DNA of 64,000 nucleotides, taken from Gallionella sp. Lineage in GTDB: Bacteria > Pseudomonadota > Gammaproteobacteria > Burkholderiales > Gallionellaceae. Positions 1-9,066 of this stretch are shown here, in pieces. Under the pieces are notes generated by a model, which was given only the letters and a program-made list of their open reading frames with translations, made no database searches and had not been told where the DNA came from. The stretch covers positions 1-64,000 of the forward strand of contig JADGRL010000013.1 of assembly GCA_017880865.1 (NCBI GenBank), given 5' to 3'. Numbering within the stretch: position 1 is the first letter of the stretch; each line of letters begins with the position of its first letter. A program made the translations under genes and the position numbers.

Positions 1-112
1 CATGCACCAGCAGATCATCGGGACGCGTGTTGCGGAACATCCCGCGCGGCGCCTTGCCGACCGGTGTGCGGGTGGCGGCGACGATGTAGGCTTCCTGTAT
101 TTGTTTGCTCAT
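1..112 (-). CDS. fadA: acetyl-CoA acyltransferase (thiolase), N-terminal fragment
   Basis: Only the first 37 codons are inside the window; the gene runs off the left edge. The visible residues (MSKQIQEAYIVAATRTPVGK and onward to RPDDLL) are the typical N-terminus of a thiolase, the enzyme that cleaves 3-ketoacyl-CoA in the last step of beta-oxidation. The start is supported by AAGGAG placed 6 nt before ATG. It is the last visible gene of the fad block and follows fadB, as expected, but a HEPN-like gene lies between the two. The family call is firm; chain-length specificity cannot be judged from the fragment. Confidence 0.85.
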   Translation of the reverse strand, partial: MSKQIQEAYIVAATRTPVGKAPRGMFRNTRPDDLLVH

Positions 113-122
113 GAATTACTCC

Positions 123-812
123 TTAAATTTCTTTTGGATAAAGCTGATTAATTATCTCTGACACCATTTCAAATGTATGAAGCACCGTATGCTTTAATTC
201 ACCGCTGCCATGAGCATAACAATTTCGGATTTTTGGAATTACCTCTTGAAAGATGTCCAACCAGTCACAGTCCAAATCTTCCTGAGTCACAACCACTTCG
301 GATTCGCTCCATTCCATACTCTCTATTCCAGCCGCCATCATTTCCTGCATCTTTTCGAATGAGTGTCGCATTTCTGCACGATTCCATGCCCAACGCTCAC
401 GAGTAGTGAATAGTTCGTTTCTAATATAGTTATTCTCAATTGCATGGCTTAGTAGTTTCTTTAAACCGAATCCGCGTTTCCCTGAATGTTCTTTTACGAA
501 CTCAGAAAACCTTTCTCGAAGAGCAAATTCAAGACTCGCCAAGGCTTGCTGTTCTGCCACAGGATAGAAGCGAAAAATAAACCACGCATACAAATACAAA
601 TTTTTTGCGGTCTCAAAATGTATCGCAACACTCGCCGGAACTGTTTCGTTGAGCTTAAAACAAGCTATTGCACTGTGTTGATCCTCAATAACACGCGAAT
701 AAACTTTTCCTGTACGCTTTTCTACTTTGACAAGATGTTTTGTTCGGCAATCCGGGTCGCATACACAATCAGGCGCTCGTAAGCAATCCGACACATCAAT
801 TTCTTGATTCAT
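123..812 (-). CDS. HEPN-like hypothetical protein inside the fad operon
   Basis: This 229-residue protein matches no family I can name with certainty. Near the C-terminus (residues 196-201) it has RNCYAH followed by G, which fits the Rx4H signature of HEPN-fold RNases. The surrounding sequence is mostly predicted helix, also as in HEPN proteins. The N-terminus has four cysteines (residues 10, 16, 18, 22), a possible metal site. The DNA is clearly more AT-rich than fadB and fadA on either side, which suggests acquisition. It sits 17 nt after the fadB stop, and its own stop overlaps the ribosome-binding site of fadA, so it is probably co-transcribed. I chose the ATG at 812; a TTG at 821 is possible. 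No MNT nucleotidyltransferase partner is present. HEPN assignment is inference from one motif. Confidence 0.6.
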   Translation of the reverse strand: MNQEIDVSDCLRAPDCVCDPDCRTKHLVKVEKRTGKVYSRVIEDQHSAIACFKLNETVPASVAIHFETAKNLYLYAWFIFRFYPVAEQQALASLEFALRERFSEFVKEHSGKRGFGLKKLLSHAIENNYIRNELFTTRERWAWNRAEMRHSFEKMQEMMAAGIESMEWSESEVVVTQEDLDCDWLDIFQEVIPKIRNCYAHGSGELKHTVLHTFEMVSEIINQLYPKEI

Positions 813-829
813 GTTATTCAATCACTATC

Positions 830-3334
830 TCAATTCCGCAACGGCTTGCCGTTCTTCAGCATGTATTCCACGCGATCACGGGTCTTTTGTGTCGCCAGCA
901 GTTCCATGAAATTCTTGCGTTCCAGATCGAGCAGCCATTGCTCGTCCACCAGGCTGCCTGCGTCCACGTCGCCGCCGCATAGGGTCTCGGCGATGCGGCA
1001 GCCGATGTTGTAATCGTGTTCGGAGATGAAACCGCCTTCGATCATGTTGAGCATCGCGGCCTTCAGCGTCGCGATGCCGGTGCGCCCCGCGACGGGTATC
1101 TGGCGCTGTTGCAACGGCGGACGATAAGCGGTGGCGGTGAGCGCGCGTGCTTCTTCCTTGGCGACGTGCAACAGCTCGTACTGGTTGAGCACGATGCGAT
1201 CCGACGGTTTGAGGTAGCCCATCTCTTTTGCCATCTCGGCGCTCTTGGCGACTTCGCCCATCGCGATGTTCTGGAAGTAGCGTTTGAGGTGCGGGAAGAT
1301 GTCGCCTCCCACGCCACCCGAAAGATAACGCGCCTCGTTTGCCGCGCGCAGCGCCATTTCCTTGCAGCCGCCGCCTGCGGGCAACACGCCGACGCCCACT
1401 TCGACCAGACCGATGTAGGTTTCGAGAGAGGCGACAATGCGCGTGCAATGCATCGAGAATTCGCACCCGCCGCCGAGCGCCAGGCCGTACACCGCCGCGA
1501 TCGTCGGCACCTGCGCGTATCTTAAGCGCTGCGAGACTTGCTGGAATTTGGCGACCACGTCCTCGACGCGCGGCACGTTGCCCGCTGCGGCGTTGACGAT
1601 TTCGCCCAAACCACCGCCGCCCGCGATGGTGTATTTCACGCGGTTCGCCGCACCCTTGAATTTATCCATCAAGCCGGCGGACGGCGCACCGGCGGCTTCC
1701 TGCACGCCCTGCATCAGTTGCAGCAAATGCGCCCCGGCGGAGAACGGCGCTTCAGTCTGCCAGATGATGAGCGCGGTGAAATGATCTTCGGCCTCGTCAA
1801 CTGCGCGCAATATGCCGTCCAGCACCTCGTTGCTGATCGCGTGCATCTTGGTCTTGAAGCTGAGGATCGCGATGTTGTCGCCGGTGTGCCACATTCGCAC
1901 CGCATCGTTCTCGAACACGGTCTCGCCGTATTGCACGGGTTCGCCTGACAGTCGGTCGGGATAGGGTTGACGTTTGTAAACGGCGAGTGCGGAACGCGGC
2001 TGGTAGCTGTTGCTGGCGGGCGCAAAAGAGCCCTGCGCGATATGCACGCCAACACGAGTCTCATCCGTAGCCCAGGCGGGCAGCGGAACATCGGACATCG
2101 CCTTGCCGGTCTTGATGTCGTGCGCTATCCAGCCTGCGACTTGTTGCCAACCTGCCGCCTGCCAGATTTCAAACGGGCCACTGTCCCAGCCAAAGCCCCA
2201 GCGCACCGCGAAATCGAGGTCTCGCGCGTTGTCGGCGATGCTCTCCAGTTGCAGCGCGCAGTAGTGGAACACGTCGCGAAACGTCGCCCACAGAAATTGC
2301 GCCTGCGGATGCTGGTTGCGGCGCAGCCCGGCGAGTTTTTTCGCCCAGTCGCGCTCGCGCAATATTTCTTTCACCTCATCGTCAATTTTTGTTTCGGAGA
2401 GACGGTATTCCTGGGTGTGCAAATCGAGCACGTGGATCTCTTTACCGATCTTCTGGTAAATGCCGCGCTTTGTCTTCTGCCCGAGCGAGCCTTGCCCCAC
2501 CAGATAGTTGAACCAGCCCGGCAGCTCGAAATACTTGTGCCACGGATCTTCGGTCAGGTTCTCGCGCATCGTGTTGACCACGTGCGCGAACACGTCGAGA
2601 CCGACCACGTCCAGCGTACGAAACGTCGCGCTCTTAGGGCGACCGAGGTAGCGCCCTGTCAATGCATCGACGGTGTCGAAACCAAGATTGAACGATTCTG
2701 CGTGATGTTGGGTGGCGAGCAGCGAAAACACGCCGATACGGTTGGCGATGAAATTCGGCGTGTCCTTTGCGCGCACCACGCCCTTGCCCAGCGAGGAGAC
2801 GAGGAATGCTTCGAGATGATCCAGCAGCGAGGCCTCGGTGCCGGTGCAGGCGATCAGCTCGACCAGATGCATGTAGCGCGGCGGATTGAAAAAGTGGATG
2901 CCGCAAAAACGGTGGCGCAATTTTTCCGGGAAGGCCTCGGCGAGCTTGTTGATCGACAAGCCGGAAGTGTTGCTGGCGAAAATGGTGTGCGCGCCCAGAA
3001 AGGGCGCGACCTTGTGGTACAGATCGGATTTCCAGTCCATGCGCTCGGCAATCGCCTCGATGACCAGATCGCAATCGCGCAATTTTTCCAGATGCTGTTC
3101 GTAGTTGGCGGCGGCGATGAACACAATCTTGGCCGGACTAGCCAGCGGGCTGGGTTCGAGCTTCTTCAGCCCGTCCAGCGCCTTGTTGACGATGCCGTTA
3201 GGCTCACCCTCTTTCGCGGGCAAATCGAACAACAGGGTCGGCACATTGGCGTTGACCAGATGTGCGGCGATCTGCGCGCCCATTACGCCCGCTCCGAGAA
3301 CCGCAACCTTGCGGATATGGAAATTCTTGTTCAT
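830..3334 (-). CDS. fadB: 3-hydroxyacyl-CoA dehydrogenase / enoyl-CoA hydratase
   Basis: Bifunctional beta-oxidation enzyme of 834 residues that hydrates trans-2-enoyl-CoA and oxidises the 3-hydroxyacyl-CoA with NAD+. The N-terminal Rossmann fold shows GAGVMG at residues 14-19, the dehydrogenase C-terminal domain follows, and a crotonase domain comes last (ALALGGGCEFSMH, then VEVGVGVLPAGGG). This order (dehydrogenase first, hydratase last) is that of FadN-like proteins rather than of E. coli FadB, where the hydratase is N-terminal. The frame is open 51 nt further upstream, but the ATG at 3334 has GGAGG 6 nt before it and starts just ahead of the Rossmann strand. It lies between fadL and the HEPN-like gene and pairs functionally with the thiolase downstream. 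Confidence 0.93.
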   Translation of the reverse strand: MNKNFHIRKVAVLGAGVMGAQIAAHLVNANVPTLLFDLPAKEGEPNGIVNKALDGLKKLEPSPLASPAKIVFIAAANYEQHLEKLRDCDLVIEAIAERMDWKSDLYHKVAPFLGAHTIFASNTSGLSINKLAEAFPEKLRHRFCGIHFFNPPRYMHLVELIACTGTEASLLDHLEAFLVSSLGKGVVRAKDTPNFIANRIGVFSLLATQHHAESFNLGFDTVDALTGRYLGRPKSATFRTLDVVGLDVFAHVVNTMRENLTEDPWHKYFELPGWFNYLVGQGSLGQKTKRGIYQKIGKEIHVLDLHTQEYRLSETKIDDEVKEILRERDWAKKLAGLRRNQHPQAQFLWATFRDVFHYCALQLESIADNARDLDFAVRWGFGWDSGPFEIWQAAGWQQVAGWIAHDIKTGKAMSDVPLPAWATDETRVGVHIAQGSFAPASNSYQPRSALAVYKRQPYPDRLSGEPVQYGETVFENDAVRMWHTGDNIAILSFKTKMHAISNEVLDGILRAVDEAEDHFTALIIWQTEAPFSAGAHLLQLMQGVQEAAGAPSAGLMDKFKGAANRVKYTIAGGGGLGEIVNAAAGNVPRVEDVVAKFQQVSQRLRYAQVPTIAAVYGLALGGGCEFSMHCTRIVASLETYIGLVEVGVGVLPAGGGCKEMALRAANEARYLSGGVGGDIFPHLKRYFQNIAMGEVAKSAEMAKEMGYLKPSDRIVLNQYELLHVAKEEARALTATAYRPPLQQRQIPVAGRTGIATLKAAMLNMIEGGFISEHDYNIGCRIAETLCGGDVDAGSLVDEQWLLDLERKNFMELLATQKTRDRVEYMLKNGKPLRN

Positions 3335-3395
3335 TACGTTCCTCCGAAAACAAAAAAGGGAAGGCTTGATGTCCTCCCCTTGCACACCCCGTTAT

Positions 3396-4601
3396 TTAGA
3401 AAGTGTACGTATATTGCGCGCTCAGAATATCGACTGAGTTTTTATAAGTGCCCACCAAAGCGGGTGAAGGGTTGGTCTCATTAATATTGAAATCTTTCAC
3501 GAACAAGTGTGCATAACCAAAATCGATCTTGCTGGCTGCCGATGATTTGTACTGCCCACCCAATGCCAGCCAGGTACGGTTATTATCGGGCAAGCGTGCG
3601 GTGAGGTAAGCGGCCGGAACCGGAGATTGATCGTAGGCCAGGCCCGCGCGCGCCAACCATTGTTCGCTGAAATGGTGCGTTGCGCCAACCGAGACGCGCA
3701 CCGTATCCTTCCAGTTTTCAACGGTATTTGAAATAACCGCGCCGGAATTATTCACCACTTTAATTTGCTTGAACGAGCTCCAACCCGTCCATGTCGCATC
3801 CGCCATGAAATCCCACTTATCGTCAAGCTGGTGGAAACCGCTTAACGACAGTGTATCCGGCAGCTTTACATCCAACGACACCGGGGTGTTAGCGGAAGGA
3901 AGCGCAGAGGTGACGTTGCCATTTAATGTGTAACTGATCGCAGAGCGATAAGCAATACCCACACGTATGCTCGAATTGAAGTTATACAGCGCGCCCAGGT
4001 TGTAACCCCAAGCGTTGTCAGTGCCTTTTACAACCGTCGTGCCGAGCACACTATCAAAATTGCTTAATTCGCCGCTGATATGCTGGTAATCGAGTCCTGC
4101 GCCGATACTCAGCGCGTCATTCACTTGATACGCAACGGCAGGATTGATATTGATCGTTTGAATCTTTGATTTGATAGCTTGATAACGGCCGACCCAAGCC
4201 GGATCATAGTCAGTCTGCAAACCGAATGGCGCATTGACACCCAGCCCCACCTTCCAGTCTGGCTTTATTTCCATCGAGAAATAAGCATTAGGTACAAATG
4301 ATGAACCACCCGCATCACCGCCCATATTTGAGCCGGAAGCGCCTGTCCCAGAAAATTTCGCCGACGGTGTAATGTCATGCACTGCAAAAACCACCTGCTT
4401 GCCGCTCAAACGCGACATGCCGGCCGGATTAAAGAACACCGTTGAAGCATCCTCTGCAACCGCCGCACCGCCCGCGAAGGCGTTCCCCAAGCCGCTTGCG
4501 CTTTGTTCGATCAGGGCAAACCCAGAAGCTGCTGCACTGCCCGACATCGCCAACATTGCACCTGCTACCGACCAACTGACCATCGTTCGTTTGAATATCA
4601 T
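3396..4601 (-). CDS. fadL: outer-membrane long-chain fatty acid transporter, FadL family
   Basis: A 401-residue outer-membrane beta-barrel that takes up hydrophobic substrates such as long-chain fatty acids. A signal peptide ends near SAAASG, and the mature N-terminus GFALIEQSASGLGNAFAG is the conserved FadL start, which forms the plug or hatch. The NPAGM motif near residue 57 is also typical. The chain ends in YTYTF, with the terminal phenylalanine expected of BAM-assembled barrels. It lies 62 nt upstream of fadB and 38 nt after the SGNH lipoprotein gene. The context supports delivery of lipid-derived acids to the pathway encoded here. FadL homologues can also carry aromatic hydrocarbons, so the substrate is inferred. 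Confidence 0.92.
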   Translation of the reverse strand: MIFKRTMVSWSVAGAMLAMSGSAAASGFALIEQSASGLGNAFAGGAAVAEDASTVFFNPAGMSRLSGKQVVFAVHDITPSAKFSGTGASGSNMGGDAGGSSFVPNAYFSMEIKPDWKVGLGVNAPFGLQTDYDPAWVGRYQAIKSKIQTININPAVAYQVNDALSIGAGLDYQHISGELSNFDSVLGTTVVKGTDNAWGYNLGALYNFNSSIRVGIAYRSAISYTLNGNVTSALPSANTPVSLDVKLPDTLSLSGFHQLDDKWDFMADATWTGWSSFKQIKVVNNSGAVISNTVENWKDTVRVSVGATHHFSEQWLARAGLAYDQSPVPAAYLTARLPDNNRTWLALGGQYKSSAASKIDFGYAHLFVKDFNINETNPSPALVGTYKNSVDILSAQYTYTF

Positions 4602-4639
4602 GATATTTTCCCCAAGTTGTAAAGAAAGCCCAGATTAAA

Positions 4640-5716
4640 TTAGTACCAGCCTTTATTGGTCATCGCCTGTAAAACATAAAGCGAAAAGAGCGAATGCCCA
4701 TAAGGGGTCGGATGAACTTTATCGGCAAACAAGTAATGATCTGCAGACAACACGCCCGTGGTAAGGTTGGTCGCATTACAAACCAGCGATGAACCCAGTG
4801 GATTGGGAGAAGGCTGGGTTAAATTACAGGCAGTGCCTGTGACATTCGTCAGATTGTATTTGCCCGGATTCGCGACTTCATCCTTGCTTGCGGAATACGC
4901 ATCCACATTCAGCACATTGGCACTGTCCGGCAAGTCTGCTTTCAACTGTGCGTTAAAGGCCGACACCAATGTATTCATCAACGACGTTGTCTGCGTTAGA
5001 GCAGCTCCGGTAAGCAAAGTAACTTGAGGTGTGCTGGCAATGTCAGGCACATTGACCACGACAACGTACTTCGCGCCTTTGGCAATAATTTGCGTCTTCA
5101 CTGCCGCAGCCAATTCGCTCGCAGCCGTTTGCACCGCCGCAACACCGCTTGCGGGCGCTAAGCCCCCACCGACAAGTGCAGCCTGCATGAACACATCATT
5201 CGCGCCTGCCATCACAAACACGATTTCATCACCTTTGAAGCTGCCGCCGTTGCCGGTGAGGAAGTTTTGTATTTGCGTCACAACAGGGATGGTCAACATT
5301 CCAAGTGTCACATTGGCTCCGCCTGTTAATTTATTGCCTACGCCGACGGGATTGGTAACCCGCGCGCCACCTTGAGCATAGCCGGTACATCCTGCGTGAG
5401 TTGTGGGCGGCATAACACTAAAGCCTTGCAACGGATCTCCATCCAGACCCGTCATTGCCGCACAAGGCGCAGCCAGACCAAATTTTACCGCGGTCAATTC
5501 AGTCCAATTTTCAGGAGCAGTGCCATTGATAGTGAATTGCCCGCCACCCAGAAGAGCAACAGTTCCCACTTTATAACTGCCCACATCGCTCAAGCTGTCG
5601 CCGAACGAAACTTGTGAGCTTAATTTTGGTTTGGCGGGTACATCGCTGCCTCCGCCACCGCAACCCGCCAGAATCACAGCCATCAACACTGTCGAACCAA
5701 ACTTGAATTGACGCAT
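4640..5716 (-). CDS. SGNH/GDSL-family hydrolase lipoprotein
   Basis: A 358-residue predicted lipoprotein with an N-terminal hydrophobic segment and lipobox LAGC, so it is anchored on the outer side of the inner membrane or in the outer membrane. Block I of the SGNH family is visible as SFGDSLSDVG, block III as GANDV, and the catalytic Asp-His pair as DKVHPTPYGH near the C-terminus. Family members are esterases or lipases. The start at 5716 has AGGGAG 8 nt upstream; an in-frame codon 36 nt further upstream has no such site. Being directly upstream of fadL, it may release fatty acids from esters outside the cytoplasm. The substrate is unknown. Confidence 0.85.
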   Translation of the reverse strand: MRQFKFGSTVLMAVILAGCGGGGSDVPAKPKLSSQVSFGDSLSDVGSYKVGTVALLGGGQFTINGTAPENWTELTAVKFGLAAPCAAMTGLDGDPLQGFSVMPPTTHAGCTGYAQGGARVTNPVGVGNKLTGGANVTLGMLTIPVVTQIQNFLTGNGGSFKGDEIVFVMAGANDVFMQAALVGGGLAPASGVAAVQTAASELAAAVKTQIIAKGAKYVVVVNVPDIASTPQVTLLTGAALTQTTSLMNTLVSAFNAQLKADLPDSANVLNVDAYSASKDEVANPGKYNLTNVTGTACNLTQPSPNPLGSSLVCNATNLTTGVLSADHYLFADKVHPTPYGHSLFSLYVLQAMTNKGWY

Positions 5717-5804
5717 TTGTACTCTCCCTGAAATAGTTGATCGGAATTTCAAAAACTGTAACGCAAATACTACGGTCCTGCAAAATTGTCGGGCAATAAT
5801 GCGC

Positions 5805-6206
5805 TTAATCCTCCGGCGGCACTACCCTCGGCTTACGGTCTTCTCCCACCGCGACATAAGTCAGCGTCGCCTCGGTCACCTTCACGCATATTGGCTTGGC
5901 CGGATCGCGTTGCGCATACACCTCGACTTCGACGGTGATCGACGTCGTCCCCACCTTCACGATCCGGGTGTAAAAACTCACGATGTCGCCGACAAAAATA
6001 GGCTGCTTGAACACGAAGGAATTGACCGCGACGGTCGCAACCCGTCCACGGGCACGATGCAACGCGGGAATGCTGCCCGCGATGTCCACCTGCCCCATCA
6101 ACCAGCCGCCGAAGATGTCGCCGGTATAGTTGGCGTCCGACGGCATCGCCGCGACACGGATGGTCGGTTCGCGTTGCGGCAAGGCAGTGTGCAGATGGTC
6201 ATCCAC
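5805..6206 (-). CDS. yciA: acyl-CoA thioesterase, YciA-type hotdog fold
   Basis: A 133-residue hotdog-fold thioesterase that hydrolyses acyl-CoA to free acid and CoA. Conserved blocks include DANYTGDIFGGWLMGQVD, with the catalytic-region Asp and Gly residues, then VAVNSFVFKQPIFVGDIV. The length is that of YciA. The start is a GTG at 6206 with AAGGA about 8 nt upstream. It begins 2 nt after the stop of the acyl-CoA synthetase gene, so the two are surely co-transcribed. A synthetase and a thioesterase side by side may balance the acyl-CoA pool. Confidence 0.9.
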   Translation of the reverse strand: MDDHLHTALPQREPTIRVAAMPSDANYTGDIFGGWLMGQVDIAGSIPALHRARGRVATVAVNSFVFKQPIFVGDIVSFYTRIVKVGTTSITVEVEVYAQRDPAKPICVKVTEATLTYVAVGEDRKPRVVPPED

Positions 6207-6208
6207 GA

Positions 6209-8035
6209 TTAATGTCCTTCATAGAGTTGCTTGATTTGTGCGGCGAATTTCGCCGCCACCTCAGTGCGCTTCAAACTCAGCTTGGGCGTGAGCAAGCCGT
6301 TGTCTATCGTCCACGGCTCTTGCAACAGCAGCACGCGATGCACGTTGGCATAACCGGGGAAGCCGCTCAGATTTCGCGCGATACGCCGCAGCACCTTGGC
6401 CTGCACATTGCTGTCCGTCAGGGATTCCGGCATGTCCGGGCGCACGCCGACTTTCTCGGCGATTTGCGACCACACCTCGGGATTGAGCACGGCCAGCGCG
6501 ACCAGATAAGGACGCCCCTCGCCGAATATCATCACTTGGTCGATCAGCGGATCATGCAGTATCGCGATTTCCATATCGCCCGGCGGTACCTTTTCGCCGT
6601 TCGACATCACGATGATTTCCTTGATGCGTCCGGTGATATAGATGTGTCCGGTGTCGCTGATGCGCGCGGTATCGCCGGTATTGAGCCAGCCATCGGCATC
6701 TATCATCGCGCGGGTGGCATCCTCGTTGTTCCAGTAGCCCAGCATCACGTTCGGCCCTTTCACCAGCAGCGCGTTCTGCGCGCCGATACGCACCTGCACA
6801 TCAAGCAGCGGTTGGCCGACGCTGTCGGGGAAATTGTTTTCCATGTGATTGCCGGTAATCACCGGGCTGGTTTCGGTCAGCCCGTAGCCCTGCACCACCG
6901 GCAGCCCCAGGCCGACGAACACCCTGGATATTTCCGGCGCGAGTGCGGCGCCGCCGCTGATCGCGACGCGCATTCTGCCGCCCAATTTATCGAGGATTTT
7001 TTGCGCAACCAGTTTTTGCAATACCGGCCAGAGCAAAAATGAGACCTTCCAGGAACCGCGCCCCTGCTCGTGCAGAAAGCGTGCCCAGCCAGTTTCCACC
7101 GCCAGTTGAAACATCATGCGCTTGATGGGCGAACCCTGTTCGAGCTTGACTTTGATCGCGCCGTAGACGCGCTCGTAAATGCGCGGCACGGAAATCAGCA
7201 GCGTCGGGTGGATGGTTTGCAAATCTTCCGACAGCAGCGGAATGGAACGCGCGAAGGCCACGGTAGCGCCCGTCATCACGGTCAGGTAATAGCCCAGCGT
7301 GCGCTCGAAAGTGTGCGACAGCGGCAGGAAGGACAGCAGCAAATCATCGGGGCGCATGGTGAAAGTACCCAGACACGCGTGGGCATTGCTGAGCATATTG
7401 GCGTGGCTCAGCATCACGCCCTTGGGCTTGCCGGTGGTGCCAGAGGTGTAGATGATGCTGGCCAGATCAACCATCTGGCAGGGCGGTGCGGGCTGCAATA
7501 CTGCGGCAGGCGGCAAAAATTCCGCGCTGGATTTCAGGCGAGCATCTGACGTATCAGTCAATTGATCGATGCTCACGAAACACTGCACGCCCCCCAACTG
7601 GTCGCGCACCGTGCGCAAGGCTTGCCATTGCTCGGCATTTTCAAACAGCATCAGCTTCACGCCGGCATCGTTGAGGATGTAGGCGATGTTGTCCGGCCGG
7701 TCCACGGTATACAGCGGCACGGTGATGAGCCCCAACGACATCGCCGCCTGATCGAATATCACCCACTGCGGACAGTTGCGCAGCATGATCGCGACGCGGT
7801 CGCCGCGCTGCAACTTCAGCCCTGCCAGCGCCGCCTGCCAGCGCGTCACTTCATTCTGCATCTCCCGCCAAGTGAGGTCGCGCCAGGCCGGTGCCGGGCC
7901 ATTTGTTGCTTGGACGTCCTGCTGAAAATGGCGATAAGCGACCTTATCCGGCGTGCGGCGCACGCGCTCCACGAACAAGCCGTGCAAGGTGCCCGCCTGC
8001 TCCGGTGAGATCACATCTTTTTGTTGTGCCTGCAT
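6209..8035 (-). CDS. fadD: long-chain acyl-CoA synthetase (AMP-forming)
   Basis: A 608-residue adenylate-forming enzyme that activates fatty acids with ATP and CoA. The AMP-binding signature IIYTSGTTGKPKGVMLSH is present. Other blocks are GYGLTETSPVI, the downstream NTGD motif and GRIKEIIVMSNGEKVPP. Overall it resembles the eukaryotic-type FAA1 branch (COG1022) more than E. coli FadD, so the symbol denotes function. GGGGGA precedes the ATG. Upstream is a 194-nt gap with a REP-like palindrome, so it may have its own promoter or depend on read-through from fadE and the SDR gene. Confidence 0.9.
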   Translation of the reverse strand: MQAQQKDVISPEQAGTLHGLFVERVRRTPDKVAYRHFQQDVQATNGPAPAWRDLTWREMQNEVTRWQAALAGLKLQRGDRVAIMLRNCPQWVIFDQAAMSLGLITVPLYTVDRPDNIAYILNDAGVKLMLFENAEQWQALRTVRDQLGGVQCFVSIDQLTDTSDARLKSSAEFLPPAAVLQPAPPCQMVDLASIIYTSGTTGKPKGVMLSHANMLSNAHACLGTFTMRPDDLLLSFLPLSHTFERTLGYYLTVMTGATVAFARSIPLLSEDLQTIHPTLLISVPRIYERVYGAIKVKLEQGSPIKRMMFQLAVETGWARFLHEQGRGSWKVSFLLWPVLQKLVAQKILDKLGGRMRVAISGGAALAPEISRVFVGLGLPVVQGYGLTETSPVITGNHMENNFPDSVGQPLLDVQVRIGAQNALLVKGPNVMLGYWNNEDATRAMIDADGWLNTGDTARISDTGHIYITGRIKEIIVMSNGEKVPPGDMEIAILHDPLIDQVMIFGEGRPYLVALAVLNPEVWSQIAEKVGVRPDMPESLTDSNVQAKVLRRIARNLSGFPGYANVHRVLLLQEPWTIDNGLLTPKLSLKRTEVAAKFAAQIKQLYEGH

Positions 8036-8117
8036 TCCATCCCCCTTATTTATTCGACTGATGTTATTTCAATTCTGTTTCAAAGGTATAACCTAATCCA
8101 CGAAAATGCTTTTTTAT

Positions 8118-8174
8118 TGTAGGAGCGGGCCATGCCCACGAACATTATTATCGCGGGCATGGCCCGCTCCTACA
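8118..8174. repeat. REP-like palindrome, 20-bp perfect arms
   Basis: TGTAGGAGCGGGCCATGCCC at 8118-8137 is matched by its exact reverse complement at 8155-8174, with a 17-nt AT-rich loop. The layout (GTAGGAGCGGGC outer stem, small loop) is that of dispersed REP elements of proteobacteria. It lies in the gap between the SDR gene and fadD, on the transcribed path, where the RNA could fold into a very stable hairpin and affect fadD expression or mRNA stability. Confidence 0.85.
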
Positions 8175-8229
8175 GCTGTTCAATCAATAAATTAATTTTC
8201 ATTTTGATCAAAATACTGGAATAACTCCT

Positions 8230-9066
8230 TTAACCCAGAAACAAATCGCTGAACAGCGGCGTGCCGATTGATACGGCATATTGCTCGAAATCGCTGACGC
8301 CCTCCGCGCGCAACACTTCATCGTCGATGAAAAAATTTCCGCTGCAAGTGCGGCTGTCGCGCGTCAGAATCGCATATGCCGCATCCGCAATAATCGCGGG
8401 TTTGCGCGAGGCGCGCAGCACCGCCTCGGGGAAATTGAATTCGATTGCGGCGGTGGCGATCGTGGTGCGCGGCCACAGTGAATTCACCGCGATGCATTTT
8501 TCCCCGCTGGCATCAGCGGAAAATTCGCGCGCCAGGCCCAGCGTGCACAGGCTCATGCCATATTTCGACATCGTATAAGCCAGGTGCGGCGCGAACCATT
8601 TGGCATCCAGATTGAGCGGCGGCGACAGGGTCAGAATATGCGGATTGTCTGCATGTTTTAGATGAGAAATACAGGCTTGCGAGGCCAGAAAAGTCCCGCG
8701 CATATTCACGTCCCACATCAGGTCGAGCCGTTTAGCGGGAGTTTCCAGTGTGGGGGTCAGGCTGATCGCGCTGGCGTTGTTCACCAGCACATCGATGCCG
8801 CCAAAATGCTGTGCCGCTTGTTCCACCGCCGCATGAATCGCATCCTCGTCTCGCACGTCAAGTTGGATCGCCAGCGCCTGCCCGCCTACTTGCACCACCT
8901 CATCGGCGACCGTGAGTATCGTGCCGGGTAATTTGGCATGTGCCGCGACCGTCTTGCCGGTAATCACCACGTTGGCGCCGTCGCGTGCGCAACGCAGCGC
9001 GATCTCGCGCCCGATACCGCGCGAGGCGCCTGTAATGAATATCGTTTTGCCGCGCAATGCACTCAT
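8230..9066 (-). CDS. short-chain dehydrogenase, HSDL2-like
   Basis: A 278-residue NAD(P)-dependent oxidoreductase of the SDR superfamily. The cofactor motif GASRGIG is at residues 12-18, NNAS follows mid-protein, and the catalytic tyrosine and lysine lie in YTMSK. The region around TGKTVAAHAKLPGTI, with its long loop, is typical of HSDL2-type proteins, which are linked to fatty-acid metabolism. Its ATG overlaps the fadE stop by 4 nt (ATGA), so the two are translationally coupled. It may oxidise a hydroxyacyl intermediate, but the substrate is not evident. Confidence 0.85.
   Translation of the reverse strand: MSALRGKTIFITGASRGIGREIALRCARDGANVVITGKTVAAHAKLPGTILTVADEVVQVGGQALAIQLDVRDEDAIHAAVEQAAQHFGGIDVLVNNASAISLTPTLETPAKRLDLMWDVNMRGTFLASQACISHLKHADNPHILTLSPPLNLDAKWFAPHLAYTMSKYGMSLCTLGLAREFSADASGEKCIAVNSLWPRTTIATAAIEFNFPEAVLRASRKPAIIADAAYAILTRDSRTCSGNFFIDDEVLRAEGVSDFEQYAVSIGTPLFSDLFLG

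Noticed and set aside
1967-3484. Long plus-strand open frame of about 505 codons opposite fadB
   Set aside because: It is a reflection of the high GC third-position bias of fadB; its translation is rich in Arg, His and Gln and matches no family.
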